Part shown: piece after piece, positions 45,474 through 56,999 of the stretch
Position numbering within the stretch: the stretch's first letter is position 1
Layout of the letters: each line of letters begins with the position of its first letter
NCBI GenBank assembly: GCA_963383645.1
Contig: OY726560.1
Coordinates: forward strand, 27,540,300 to 27,604,299
Length of the DNA stretch: 64,000 nt
Direction of reading: 5' to 3'
Origin: Muscardinus avellanarius
Taxonomy: Eukaryota > Chordata > Mammalia > Rodentia > Gliridae
Program-made: the position numbers and the translations under genes
Notes under the pieces: generated by a model
What the model was told of the DNA's origin: nothing
Databases searched by the model: none
What the model saw: only the letters and a program-made list of their open reading frames with translations

Positions 45474-46062
45474 AGTTCCTCTTTCCCCACGTCCTCACCA
45501 GCACTTGTTGTTTGAGTTCTTTTGCCACTCTGATTGGGGTTAGATGGAATCTCAGCATAGTTTTGATTTGCATCTCTCTGATGGCTAATGATTTTGAACA
45601 TCTTTTTATGTATCTATTGGCCATTTGTATCTCTTCTTTTATGAAGTGTCTATTCAATTCAGCTGCCATTTGTAGAAAGATGGAACTAAATCTTTACCTC
45701 TCACCTTGCACAAGAATCAACTCAAGAGGGATCAAAGACTTAGAAATTAGACCAGAGACTGTGAAGTTATTAGAAGAGGGCATGGGCTCAAAACTACAAC
45801 ATACAGGTACAGGCAGTAACTTTCTCAACAATACCTCCAAAGCGCAAGAAATTAAGGCAAGAATGAACAAGTGGGATGATATCTAACTAAAAAGTTTATT
45901 CTCATCAAAGGAAACCATCAAGAACCTAAAGAGAAAGCCTACAGAATGGGAGATCTTTAGTAGTCATCACTCTGATTGAGGGCTAATATCTGGAATATAC
46001 AAAGAGCTCAAAAGGCTCTACACTAGCAAAACAAATAACACAATCAAGAAATGAACCTTATA
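45474..46062 (-). mobile_element. Rearranged L1 ORF2 fragment (inversion)
   Basis: 45474-45670 is antisense L1 (CCCCACGTCCTCACCAGCAC, TTTTGATTTGCATCTCTCTG, TATTGGCCATTTGTATCTC). 45671-46062 is sense L1 from just upstream in ORF2 (CTCACCTTGCACAAGAATCAACTC, GAGGGCTAATATCTGGAATATAC, ACACAATCAAGAAATGAA). Read on the minus strand this is an inverted upstream piece followed by a direct downstream piece, as twin priming produces. The 3' UTR is absent. Confidence 0.75.
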
Positions 46063-46079
46063 TTTTAATGACCTATTTT

Positions 46080-47800
46080 AATATTGACATTTAGCTTGAT
46101 CAAGTTTTAGAATATAACAAATAATGCTACATGGTGTTAAATATGTCTTTTTTCTTTTTCTTTTTGTTGGAAACAGGAATGTCCTTTTGGCTATATACAA
46201 AAGAGTGGAATTTCCACAATCTAACACAATCATATATTAAGTTCCATAGTGAATGCTAAGAGTTTAAGGATGTGTTTACACTTATTCACAGTACAAAAAC
46301 TTATCAATTTTGATACTGTCAATTTTTAATTTTAGACACTATGATTGATATATAGTAGAGCACATTCAGATTTTATTATACTTTTTCCTGTTCTCTTGAA
46401 TAATGTGAAGTTTTTCACATTAGCCATTTAGTTATTTTCTACAAAGCAATTTTCCATATATTTTCCCATTTGTTAAAAAAATGATTTGTGATGTTAATAA
46501 TGAAAGTCTTAATATATTTGGGTCATGAGCCTTTTGTCAGATATAGTACAGCAAAAATCTCCTAGACTCTGGCTTGCCTGTTCAATTTATAATAGTACAT
46601 TTGATGTGAGTAATTTCTAAATTTCAATATATTCTAGCTAATTACCCTTTTGATGACAGGGCTTTTAGTATTCTGGTTCAGAAAATGTGGCCAACCCAAA
46701 TGGTATTAAAATATTCTTCTATATTTTCTCTTAGTTGTGTTATTGTTTTAACTTTCATTTTCTTGCCTTCAGTTTATCACAAATTAATTTGTCTATATAG
46801 TATGTGTTAGGATCTCAAGGTTTATTTTTTCTCTTTCATGTCAAGCTTATATGTCCAGCATTACATCTGGATTCCTTTTTCTGTTTTGTTGGCCCTTTTA
46901 TATTGTTTGTCCAGAGACTACATGAACCTGGTAGCATAATTGTAACTGGGTATGAGACTTTAAATTTTTTTCACATGACCTCAGTCCTTATTTATCTGTT
47001 GGAAATCAGAAAGCACAAATGGGGGAATATAGGAGGCTTATTTAGAGAAATAAAGGTGCTAAATGAGAAAGAAGGGAAAGGGAAAAAATCTGGAAAGGGC
47101 CAATACACATGAGTGAAAAGGTGGCCTGGGAGACTGGGGTTACACTCCAGAAACCAGTCCATTTAACATTTAACAGTTTGATATGGGAATCAGCCTGGGG
47201 CAATGGTTACACTCCAGAGATGGGATCTAGAATGTTCCATTTTGGGGAAAGTAAAAAAAGCACGGAATGTTCCAAGAGTCTGGTTTAATATTCCCTCTGG
47301 ACACCTTTCTTTATAGGTATTACATTTTAGGGTGATTGACTGTATTTTTGACCCTGCCCTGTTCTCCCATAGGGAAGAAGGACAAAGTGAGCAAGTCTTT
47401 AGAAATAAACTTCTAGTTCATCCTAGCTGATCCTGACCCCATCTGCTAATGTTTGGCTATTCATATAACTTCATAGTTAATTTTGACACCTGGTAGTGTA
47501 AGTTTTCCAACATTATTTATTCACTAGATATTTTTGACTCTCCTAGACATTTTGCAATTTCATATAACTTTATAATAATTATGTCAATTTAAGAAAGAAC
47601 AATTCTGAATTGGATTGTATTATATCTATAAATTGACTTGAGGAAAGTTGATATAAAATATATCTTGCAGTTTACAAATACAATTTATCTTTCCACTTTA
47701 GCTTATATTTATAATTTTATCCCAATAAACATTATAGTTTCCAGTACAGATGACTTGTATTTATGTAAAACAAAGAGTTTAGGTGTTTTATGTTTATTAT
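46080..47800 (-). mobile_element. Ancient antisense L1 ORF2, split by an LTR
   Basis: 46110-46946 and 47470-47800 read as antisense L1 ORF2 (GGAATGTCCTTTTGGC.., CATGAGCCTTTTGTCAGATATAG, then after the LTR CATAGTTAATTTTGACACCTGG, TTGGATTGTATTATATCTATAAATTG, ATTATAGTTTCCAGTACAGATGAC). The two parts join without loss across the LTR. Confidence 0.72.
46947..47463 (+). mobile_element. Solo LTR, class II-like, inside an old L1
   Basis: The block of about 517 bp starts TGGGTATGAG and ends GGCTATTCA. It is flanked by an imperfect 6-bp duplication TGTAAC (46941-46946) / TATAAC (47464-47469). Its removal restores the antisense L1 sequence. AATAAA at 47404-47409 lies near the right end, as expected for a plus-strand LTR. 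Found by boundary reasoning, not by family recognition; the family is unknown. Confidence 0.6.
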
Positions 47801-48169
47801 GCCATAATAAGTTATGCCTTTTCTAAAAATTATATCTTAAAATAAAATTAGTTTTTTATTGTTTTTCTCCAGCAACCTGATCAGTTTATGTTTAAGTTAT
47901 ATCTTTTAGCAGATTGTTATTCACAAAATTATAGTGCTTAAGTATAATGAAAATTTGTATTTCTTTGTTTTGTATCTACAGTTGCATTTTATTCTATTTT
48001 AATTTTCTTTTTGCATATCTAAGGATTCTAGAATGACAATGAAGAAAAGCAATGCTATGAGGAAAATTCATTTAATGCTTATTTTAGTGAATAATCTGAT
48101 AAAATAGTTTCTTACCACTGCTAGTTTTCAAGGATGGTTTGAGATAGTAAGATTTTTCTTTTTAATTAA

Positions 48170-48345
48170 CAATTTATTTATTTATTTGTACTGGAAATTA
48201 AACTCAAAGTAATTCTAACTCTAAGATACCTTTTATTTCTTACAAAGTCTTACTAAGTTGCTAAGACCGGCTTTGAAAGTGGGATCCTCCTGCCTAAGTT
48301 TAGCAAATACTGGGATAACACAGACATGAGAAACCAGGCCTGGAT
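48170..48345 (-). mobile_element. Diverged B1-dID SINE
   Basis: TGTACTGGAAATTAAACTCAAAG, CTTACTAAGTTGCTAAGACCGG, GGGATCCTCCTGCC, AAACCAGGCCTGG. Several indels. Confidence 0.8.
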
Positions 48346-48589
48346 AATTATCATATGTTCTTGCTGTGGTAATTAATAGAATGGTTTCTCTTTGGTTCAA
48401 ATTTAAAATATTAAACTATTTTCATGATATACTTTCCTGAATTTTGTTGCATCCTGATTATAATAATGGAATATATATATATATGGCGAGATTTATACAT
48501 CATCTATAATATTTTTCTTATAATTTATGTACTATAAAAAGCTGTGGATTTCATCAAAATTTTGGATCTTCAAAAAACAGTATTAAGAT

Positions 48590-48785
48590 CTGGGCATGGT
48601 AGTACATACCTGTAATCTCATTACCTAGGAGGCTGAAATAGCAGAATTGCAGGTTCCATGACAACCTCAGCAACTTAGTAATACCCTCTTTCAAATTAAA
48701 AATATAAAATAAAAAGGGGTTGGGTGCTAGCTCAGATGTACAATACCCCTGGGTTCACTCTCCAGTAAAAAAACAAACAAACAAA
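48590..48785 (+). mobile_element. B1-dID SINE
   Basis: TCTGGGCATGGTAGTACATACC ... GCTAGCTCAGATGTACAATACCCC ... tail AAACAAACAAACAAAA. Confidence 0.88.
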
Positions 48786-48789
48786 AACA

Positions 48790-49560
48790 CTGTTAGGAAA
48801 ATTAAAAGACAAAACAGACTTCATACTTCATACTGGAAGAACATATTTTCAAGGCATATATCTAATAAAAGATTTAAAAACAGAAAAAAAATATATATAT
48901 CAAAACATAGAATAAGCAAACAACTCAATATAAGGGCAAACAACTATAATAGAGACCTCAGCAAACTGATGCTTTCATGAATGGATAAACAAACTCATAA
49001 GAAAGTGTTCAATTCTGTTATCCATTAGGTAAATGCAAATTAAAATCATAATGAGAAATAATTTTTATTATAATATCTATAAGTAAAAGGAATTACCATA
49101 TCCAGTGCTGGAGAGGATAAAAGAACTGCTACTGGAATTGTTAAATTATATGATCATTTTGGAAAATTATTTGTCAATTTCTTAAAATCCTAACAATACA
49201 ATTTACATATAACTCAACCATTCTATTCCAAGGCATTTAGCCCAGGAGAAAATAAAGTGAAAATATTCACAGAAAGACTTAAACATATATATCCATAGTG
49301 ACTTTTTATTTGTAATTTCCCCAAACTAGAAACAAGGTAGGTGTTTGGTAGGCAAATGTCCAATAGGATAAAAACTTTTTAAATATGTACAATTGATACA
49401 TACATCACACCAAAGACGGTTCTCAAAATAGTTATGTTGATAAAGAGAAGCTGGATAAAAATGAATATATATTCTTTTTGTTTTCATATACATAAAAGTC
49501 TGCATATGAAAATGTATGTATGATAACTAAAAATAGAACAGGTATTTTTTGGGGGGGAGA
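48790..49560 (+). mobile_element. Ancient sense L1 ORF2 3' region
   Basis: TTAGGAAAATTAAAAGACAAAACAG, GCAAACAACTCAATATAAGGG, CCATTAGGTAAATGCAAATTAAAATC, TGCTGGAGAGGATAAAAGAAC, AACTCAACCATTCTATTCC, ATATCCATAGTGACTTTTTATTTG: the L1M ORF2 C-terminal order, heavily decayed. Confidence 0.72.
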
Positions 49561-49740
49561 GAAAAAGTGGAAAAAAAGTGCAGAAGGATTACTTATAAAG
49601 GGAATGTAGAAAGCTTAGGAAGATAATGGTTTTGTTCATAATCTTTACGATTGTTTCAAAATTTATCAAATACTTTATCTCTAGTTTATATTAATTATAT
49701 ATCACTAAACTGGTAAATTGAAAAATAATTCATATTCTAA

Positions 49741-49915
49741 GGCATTGATTCTGAAAATAATGTGGAGAATTTCTTAAAAACAAAAACAGATTGGAGTAAT
49801 AACCCTCAAAATGTTTGGCATAGGGCCTCAGAATTCAGACCCCTAACAAGCTTTCGGGCATGGCTTATGCTTCTGGTAAAAGGACCACAGTTTGGGCTTC
49901 CTTGCTTTAAATCCT
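49741..49915 (+). mobile_element. MER5-like hAT (Charlie) fragment
   Basis: GCATTGATTCTGAAAATAATGTGG..AATTTCTTAAAAAC and GGCCTCAGAATTCAGACCCC, ending in GACCACAGTTTGGGCTTCCTTGC. These fit the MER5A plan (..tggttctcaa.., ..tgcctgggcccc.., ..ccagagttgagaacc). Confidence 0.45.
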
Positions 49916-50399
49916 AGATACTCTTAAGCATTATCCTCAGACTAACATCTTCAATATCATCTAATAGCTTGTTTAAAAAGATGATCTCAGACCACAGGCC
50001 AGATATGGCAAATAATACCTTACCTATCATTTGAACCACTAGAATAATTTTCTAAATTGTATGAGAAAAAATATTTAAATCTTATTTACTGAGAGAGTAG
50101 GAATATTTGGACAATTTTTTTTCTTGAATGGATACCATTAATTAAGCTCTTGAAAAATAATTATCTTAATTGAGTTTAAATTCATGATTTGTAGATTCTG
50201 GACAACTTGTATAAACACTCTCACCCAGACAAGACAAATACCAAAATCTATCCCATTGTAAGATGTTTAACTCAGTGTTTTGACTGGAAATATATAGAGG
50301 GTGATCCTGAAACATTACTGACTTAAAACATTAGAAATGTTTATTTTCAAGTCTTTCTTTCCTTCCCCATTTAAATATTGAAAAATTGCTCTTCTTTAA

Positions 50400-51075
50400 T
50401 TTTTTTTTGTGTATCTTCACTGGTGCATTATAATTTCATCACATCATCATGTGGTTCAGAGTGATAGTGATATACATACACTGAACACGTGGTGAGTCTT
50501 CCTTCTTGGCATCCCCCTTCCCCTTTCTCCTACAGGATATTGAGATTGGCATTGGTATTCTCATATGTGTTCATAACATCAGTGGAAGCGCTTCCTTCAC
50601 TAATTCTCCCTCTTCACACCACCCTCATTCCACTAGGGTTTCTCCTCCAGTATTTAAAGTCCTTATATCCCCATTATTCCTTAGCTTCTGCATATGAGAG
50701 AAAACATATGACATTTCCCTTTCTGTGACAGGATAATCTCACTTAAATAATGTTCTCCAGATACATTCATTTTTCTTCATATCATATAATTTTGCTCTTC
50801 TTGATTTCTGAGTAGAATTCTATTGTGTGCATATTCCATAATTTTATAATCCATTCATCTGTTGATGGCTACATAGGTTCCTCTCATAATTTTGATATTA
50901 TGAATTATGCTGCTATAAACATATATAGCCATGTATCACTATAATATTCTGATTTCAATCTCTTTAGAAAGATACCCAGGAATGGTATACCTAGATCATA
51001 TGGCAGATTCATTACCAGTTTTGTAAGGAATCTCCACACTGATATTGATAGCAGTTATCCTAATTTGGAATTCTT
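50400..51075 (-). mobile_element. Antisense L1 3' end (3' UTR and ORF2 C-terminus)
   Basis: Starts with the reversed terminus CACTGGTGCATTATAATTTC, then pyrimidine-rich 3' UTR (CCTTCCCCTTTCTCC), AGCTTCTGCATATGAGAGAAAACATATGAC, CCATTCATCTGTTGATGG, AATCTCTTTAGAAAGATACCC, ending GCAGTTATCCTAATTTGGAATTC. Decayed. Confidence 0.78.
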
Positions 51076-51369
51076 CGCAGAATATTAATATTTTTGAGGA
51101 ACTCAATTTTATGGTACCATTTAGACTTACTGATTTACCTCTGTTTGGGCACAATTCTAGGTAGAATACAGAAAGTACATTTTCTGCTTTGGAAGCAAAA
51201 ATCTATGCCTCAGCAAAAATCTATGCCTCAGCCTATAACAAGGACAAAATTAAAAACAGCCTTCCAGTACTCCCTCAAAAATGGACAAAGGAACAGTTGG
51301 TAAAGCAGAATTATAAATGTGGACATAAAAAATTATAGTCTCTTCAAGAAACCAGCTATAATAGTGATT

Positions 51370-51545
51370 TTTCACAAGCTTAACCAGTGAGTTCTATAGT
51401 AAGAACTACTGGCTGAACTTTAGAATCATATAGTAAGCATTTATAATATAATGATGGCTGGGAACTATTCTAAGAGGTTCTGGTTTAGTTAATTAATGGT
51501 GGATCTCATTAGTAGTACATGTTAGAATCTTTTTTGTGAGAATTC
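51370..51545. mobile_element. Possible MER5-like fragment
   Basis: AAGAACTACTGGCTGAACTTTAGAATC resembles the hAT MER5 arm and GAGGTTCTGGTTTAGTTAATTA resembles its centre. Weak. Confidence 0.35.
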
Positions 51546-52028
51546 TCAACGTGCTATTAGGTCTAGAGAGAGTAAAATGGAATTCCATTCTCCTTTATTC
51601 ATTCCTGTTAGTCTTCTTCTACTAATCTTGGTTACCTAAACAATGTTCATCTTCTTTTAAATGGAAATTGTGACTTGTATGTGGGGAAAGAGGGAAAAAG
51701 ACAAAGAACTAAAGAAATAATAATGCAGTTCCCGTTGTATTTTTTTCTCTTTTAAGTAATAAGAATTCACAAATTATTTGATATTCTATATGGTAAATTA
51801 CCAAGGTAGGTCTTATTTATGCAAGCATTATTAGTGCAGAAGGGTGGGAAAAATGGAAGTTTGCAGATCTGGAAATATGGGGCAAGATTGTAGAACCATT
51901 TTACCATGTGTCTTGCAGTGAAACTGTGGAGAGCCACCCAGACACTGCCTTTAGGACAAAAAGTAATGTCTACTGATGAATCATCATTGAATCTCCTGAA
52001 AACATTTTCTTTAGATAAAAGAAATTGT

Positions 52029-52224
52029 GCCAGGCGTGGTGGCGCATGCTTGTAATTCCTGCACTTGGGAGGCAGAGACAGGAGGATCACGCAGGTTTCG
52101 AAGCCAGCCATGCTGGCTTAAGAGATCCTGTTTCCAAATAAAAAAGTATAAAATATGTGTCTGGGAGTATATCCCGACGGTAGAGGGCTTCCAGGAACCC
52201 CAGTACCACACACATACATAAAAA
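52029..52224 (+). mobile_element. B1-dID SINE, GGCTTCCAGGAACCCC subtype, 16-bp duplication
   Basis: GCCAGGCGTGGTGGCGCATGC ... CCAGCCATGCTGGCTTAAG ... AGAGGGCTTCCAGGAACC. AGATAAAAGAAATTGT flanks it at 52013-52028 and 52225-52240. Confidence 0.95.
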
Positions 52225-52244
52225 AGATAAAAGAAATTGTTTGC

Positions 52245-54165
52245 CCAAAGTTACTCTTCTGCTGCAGGGATGGCCTATTTCCAATGTATATTATCTTCTG
52301 GGGTGCAAAGCATCCTCCCCCATGTTCCTCTAATTACCCAATTCAATGCAGCATGTCTCTGAAGAGATACTTCAGCTTCAGATCAACCATAGGATTAGCT
52401 AAGTTGTTACAAATACAGAGCAGGCCAGCTTTTTCCTCTGCCCAGTTCCACTTCATTCAATCTCTTAAAAGTTTTGTTCCCTAAACTTTTGTGTTTCAAT
52501 ATTCATAAAAGCTCAGTTAATTTCAGAATTAAGCTAATTATAGATGGTGTCAGGAGTAGGGAGCAGCCTCTGAGAGTAGGATTACAGAGATGGGTTATTT
52601 ATCAGCAGTTGGCAGTGAGGATCTCATCCCTGAGGTAGGTGGAGTACTAATAGTCTCTGCGAAGGATAGCAGTTGAGTTGTTAATACCTTCACTGGTGGA
52701 AACTTAAATAGCACATCAGTGTAAAGAATTCACTACAAATGTTTTATTATCTCAAATTTATGAGAGGTTCAGGAGAAGTAATAATGATGAGAAACATGGC
52801 TAGGAGTGCTGTTGGGGTAATCAATGAACTAGAGAAAAACACAAATATTTTAATTAATTCATCATCAAATTAGATGATGTTCAAAAGCTTCCTTGGAAAC
52901 CTCTATAACCTTTTATCTTCTGAAGCTAGCTAACAGATAGCTCAAAGTCAAGATTTGAGTAGTAATAACAATGGTGATGCAGAACTAATGAAAACTTCAT
53001 TGTCAGTAATTTCATTCACCATGATCAGAGATTTTTATGGGAAGAAGTGGTACACTTACCTTAAGATAGAGAAATGTAATTCACTGCATTTGAACATCTT
53101 GAACCTCTATGTTTCCTGAATTCTCAGGCTACAAACTTTCTTAAATCCTTTGGGAAAAGATTTGTGCTAAAAACCTTGAGTGCCCCTTGTTTGAACCCAA
53201 TGGACCAGGCATTGCCTTAAAGTAACAGAATCTCTACCCCTTTCTCCTGTTTTGTCTATTACAGCAATAAAAAGTATTGTGGGACAACATAACTCAGCTA
53301 AGATGGCACTCAATCTATGAAGGGCAGAAGTTCATAATCCAAAACATCTACAGCCATCTATTCAACATGTACTGACTGACGTGAGTCAGAGGATTATGTT
53401 AGAAACTTCACACAGAAAGTCTTATATCAAGAATGTCATAACAGAAAGCTGGGTAAGAAAGAGTTTATAAAATAAGAACCAACTCCTATAATACTTGCAT
53501 TAAAACTCTTCCAAGGACATAGGAGATAGTGTTAACACTGGAAACCAACAGTCAATCATATTTTAAAGCAGGACTGAAGGACACTGCATTTGTCCAAACA
53601 ATATGGTAGTGATTTGCTATGAGACACGGAGCAGCAATTTCCCTGTAGACTCTGCACAGCAGGTCTGACAAGCTGCATAAACTGTCACCACGGAACTGTT
53701 TCTTTGATAGCAATAGGAGTAGGACAGATATACCTGAGGAACAACAGCCTTGTCATTGTTCTTCAGTATTGAAAACAAGATATGTGTAATTTTTCTATTA
53801 AGCATGAACATTAATAAAAAACATGGTGAGGCTGATACTAATCTATAGAAATTTCTAATGTGACACAACTTCTTCAGAGAAATAATACAAACAGGGCAGA
53901 ATACATGGCTCAATCTGCATAATCAAGATGAAGCGATGGTTTGTTATCATGAGGCAAAGGACAGCCATTTCCAAAATGTGCACATGCTGCTCACACTTTC
54001 TAGTCCAGGGCCTGTTGTCAGAAAGGGTTATGTTGGTTTTATATTCCAAGATTCCATTAGTTCTCTCCTCCTGTCTCATATAATATTCCCAAGAAATCTA
54101 TAAAAGACATTCTGCTGTGAGATTGATACCCCTTATCAAAGGTATGATCATCAAACCAGCTGGCC
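52245..54165. other. Repeat-poor unassigned DNA
   Basis: No confident family. 52548-52640 (GGTGTCAGGAGTAGGGAGC..) faintly recalls an ERVL leader. The minus-strand open frames at 53617-53913 and 53855-54079 overlap in different frames and have no domain I know. Confidence 0.4.
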
Positions 54166-54320
54166 TAAAGGAGATGCTGTAGTTTGGATCTGGAATATCT
54201 TCAAAGACCCATGTGTTACAGGCTTGGTCCCCAGCCTGTGGTTCTAATGGCAAGTAGTGGAACCTGCAAGAGATAGGACCTTGTAGGAGGAAGTTAAGAC
54301 ATTGGGGCCATGTCTTTGGA

Positions 54321-54323
<3 letters not shown>

Positions 54324-54377
<54 letters not shown>
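54324..54377 (+). repeat. (TA)n microsatellite
   Basis: About 26 uninterrupted TA units within the LTR. The frames across it are pure low complexity. Confidence 0.97.
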
Positions 54378-54382
<5 letters not shown>

Positions 54383-54543
54383 GGATGGAATCTGGCTTTT
54401 TTTTTTCATTTCTATGCTTCTTAGCCACCAAAAGATACATAAACTCCCTCCATACAGATGTTCACCATGATTGGCTGCTTTCCCTTAGGCCCATATCCAC
54501 AGGGCCAACTGACCACAGACTAAAACATTCTAAACTAAAATAG

Positions 54544-54722
54544 CGGTAGGGGCATTCTACCTCTGAACTACATTCTCATGCCATTTTATTATTTTATTGG
54601 GAAACAGAGTCTCACCAAGTTGCTGAGAACCTCACTAAGCTTCTGAGGCTGGCTTCAAACCTGTGATCCTCCTATCTCAGCCTCTTAAGTACTGGGATTG
54701 TAGGCATTTTCCACTACACTCT
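54544..54722 (-). mobile_element. B1-dID SINE inside the LTR
   Basis: GGTAGGGGCATTCTACCTCTGAAC, TCACCAAGTTGCTGAGAACCTC, AAGTACTGGGATTGTAGGC. The right arm is partly missing. Confidence 0.85.
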
Positions 54723-54799
54723 TCATAGACTTTTATACTTCTAAGTTGATTGTTTCAGATATTTTGTCACAGTGATGGAAAGCTAACACAAGTGAAGCA

Positions 54800-56670
54800 A
54801 GTTAGGAGACTTGGTAAGATCCAGGAATTCCAGAGTGTATGAAATAAACACTAGAAAGCATTTGTTCTCTAGCATATCAAGATATTTTCAGAAATCCCGA
54901 GTCCTAGATATGCTTTTCTCAGATGTCAAGTATATTAGAATGACTCTTGTACTAAACACAAAACAAAGGAACCACAAAACCTGTCAGACACTTTTGCGTT
55001 ATGAATGTGCATAGTCCGTGCTTCATATTGCTGCTTCGACTCATTTTCCAAACGATCTGGAGCTCACGGCTTTCAGTGAAACCCAGAGCAGAAAATGCAT
55101 CTGTAGCAGAGAGAATGTGGTGTAAGCAGCATTTCTACCCAGGCCATGTGACCCTGCAGAAATCACACCACTTAGAATGCAAGGCAAGCCAGAATAAGAG
55201 CATCATAATGTAAGCCTATAATTTTATGTAGCAAGGCCATGACATGGAAAGCAGAGAACTTTCCACTGTGTGAAAACAGCACCTGCCATGTTACTGTGCA
55301 CTGCTAAAGGTGAAAAACCTAATTAAGAGATCTTAAGTGACTGTTAATTAATAATGTCCATCATGATAGGTCCTGTGAGACCTACCAAGTCAAAGGGTGG
55401 GCAAGTTCAACATCAGTGTGTCATAAGACAGAAGGTTTATATAACTTACAGGCTGCAGGCAGATCCACACTGCAAACTGAGCCACACAAGCAAGTAATCC
55501 AGATTTTCATTTTAACCAATGTTGCCTCAACGTCACTCTCTAAGCGCATATACACTAGTGTGATATTTAAACTAGTGAGCATATTTATTAGAGCAAGTGA
55601 GCCAAAACAGACATCGGAACAAAAAAATCAGTATGGTTTACACATAAATGAGCTTATGTGTGCAAGGAAAATAAAAATACACTCCTTCTGTGCTACAGCC
55701 ACTGCCAGGTATGGCCCTGAAAGGCAACTGTGGAGAAAAAAATATCTCATAATATACAGAGCTTTGTCTTGACAAATTTGGGTCAGCCAGAACTTTCGTT
55801 TCTGGAGGCAACTGCATTCCTGTTACAATTGGCACACGGTGATCGTGATGGAGCTGTGAACACACAACAAAGCTAATGTAGCTACTGCTGTCTCTAAAGG
55901 TCCACAAAATTCAATGTTGACCAGGGGACCCATGAGATACTTGGTGGCACATTGCTTACACTGGCTGCTTTTGCCACTGTGCTCTATCCATTTAGACCTA
56001 AGTAGACTGTCTAAACACATATTTGCCTTTCCTTACTATAGGAAATCAGCCAATATCACTAAAGGCTTATGCAGTCACTCACTGATGAAATCTCCCATTA
56101 CATTTCATTGGATCAAGTAGAGGGTGTGTATCAGTAAACACATCATTGTGAAGGAACAAAAAACAAAGCTCTTTTTATCTCAGAGCGTTTGCAGATATTG
56201 TTTGGAATGCCTTAAATCTATCTCTTCATAGACACACTCCTAATAATCCTTTAAATAACCAATAAAAAATAGTATCTTTATGAAAGCTCTAGACCAGGTC
56301 AAATACCACTGATGTCACTTGTACTGAATTCAAAAGCCTTCCTTCTTGGCGTTACCAGTTTGCCATTAATTTACTTTTAGGATTATTGAAACATTAATTT
56401 ATCTACTATCAGAATATAACTCCATACAAACAAGGCCAAGCCTATTACCTAGGATGACAGTCATTCATATTTTGTTGAATAAACAGATAATACATAGTGA
56501 GGCAACGAAAACTTTCTTCAATGATCATAAAAAAATGCTTTGAGAAATGAGAGCTGCTGTCTTACTTGATTCATTACTTCTAAAGACCTTATAAATTAGA
56601 ATGCCATTGAATTTATGTTAAGCTATCAATATATCTTCTTACAATTCTGCATAGGATAACTTTTTAAAAT
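54800..56670. other. Repeat-poor unassigned DNA
   Basis: No repeat or gene recognised. On the minus strand 55638-56020 has two overlapping frames of 65-89 codons whose inferred peptides match no family I know. Possibly an ancient repeat, pseudogene or conserved non-coding block. Confidence 0.4.
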
Positions 56671-56677
56671 ATCCACT

Positions 56678-56965
56678 CATTTAATTCAATGAATATTTAG
56701 TGTTAAATATATAAAAATCAGAACGTGGATACTAAAAAATACATGTAACAGACAAGATTCATGCTTTCATGTAAAGGTTTATAGATTTAACCAAAAAATA
56801 CATGAAAACATCCTAAGAGTTCTATTAAAGTACAGAATAAAATAGTGTTATTTTACTCTGAGTAATATTTTACATGGTTGGAGAGGATGGGTAGAAAGGT
56901 ATTTAGAACAGCTGAATATTAAGCTGAATTTTGAAGGACAATTTGTATGCCAACTACTCAGACAG
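56678..56965 (-). mobile_element. L2 fragment
   Basis: TTCAATGAATATTTAGTGTTAAAT, TTCATGCTTTCATGTAAAGGTTTATAG and GCTGAATTTTGAAGGACAATTTG follow the antisense L2 order (..caacaaatatttattgag.., ..ctcatggagcttac.., ..gctgagacctgaagga). Confidence 0.6.
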
Positions 56966-56999
56966 CTTTTAATTATTTACTCCTTTGTGTGACAACCCC

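Larger units (their letters stand above)
54170..54795 (+). mobile_element. MaLR-like LTR carrying a TA microsatellite and a SINE
   Basis: TGCTGTAGTTTGGATCTGGAATATC, ACCCATGTGTTACAGGCTTGGTCC, GGAGGAAGTTAAGACATTGGGG, CCATGTCTTTGGAAG, then (TA)n at 54325-54377, GGGCCAACTGACCACAGAC, a SINE, and the end ATATTTTGTCACAGTGATGGAAAGC. Ordered match to a MaLR-type solo LTR; a second diverged member lies at 62640-63092. Confidence 0.72.

Noticed and set aside
45512..45886. 124-codon frame resembling L1 in part
   Set aside because: It spans the inversion junction: the first half translates antisense L1, the second half sense L1 ORF2 in a partial frame. It is a fusion artefact.
46804..47112. 102-codon frame
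   Set aside because: It crosses from antisense L1 into the putative LTR. No protein family.
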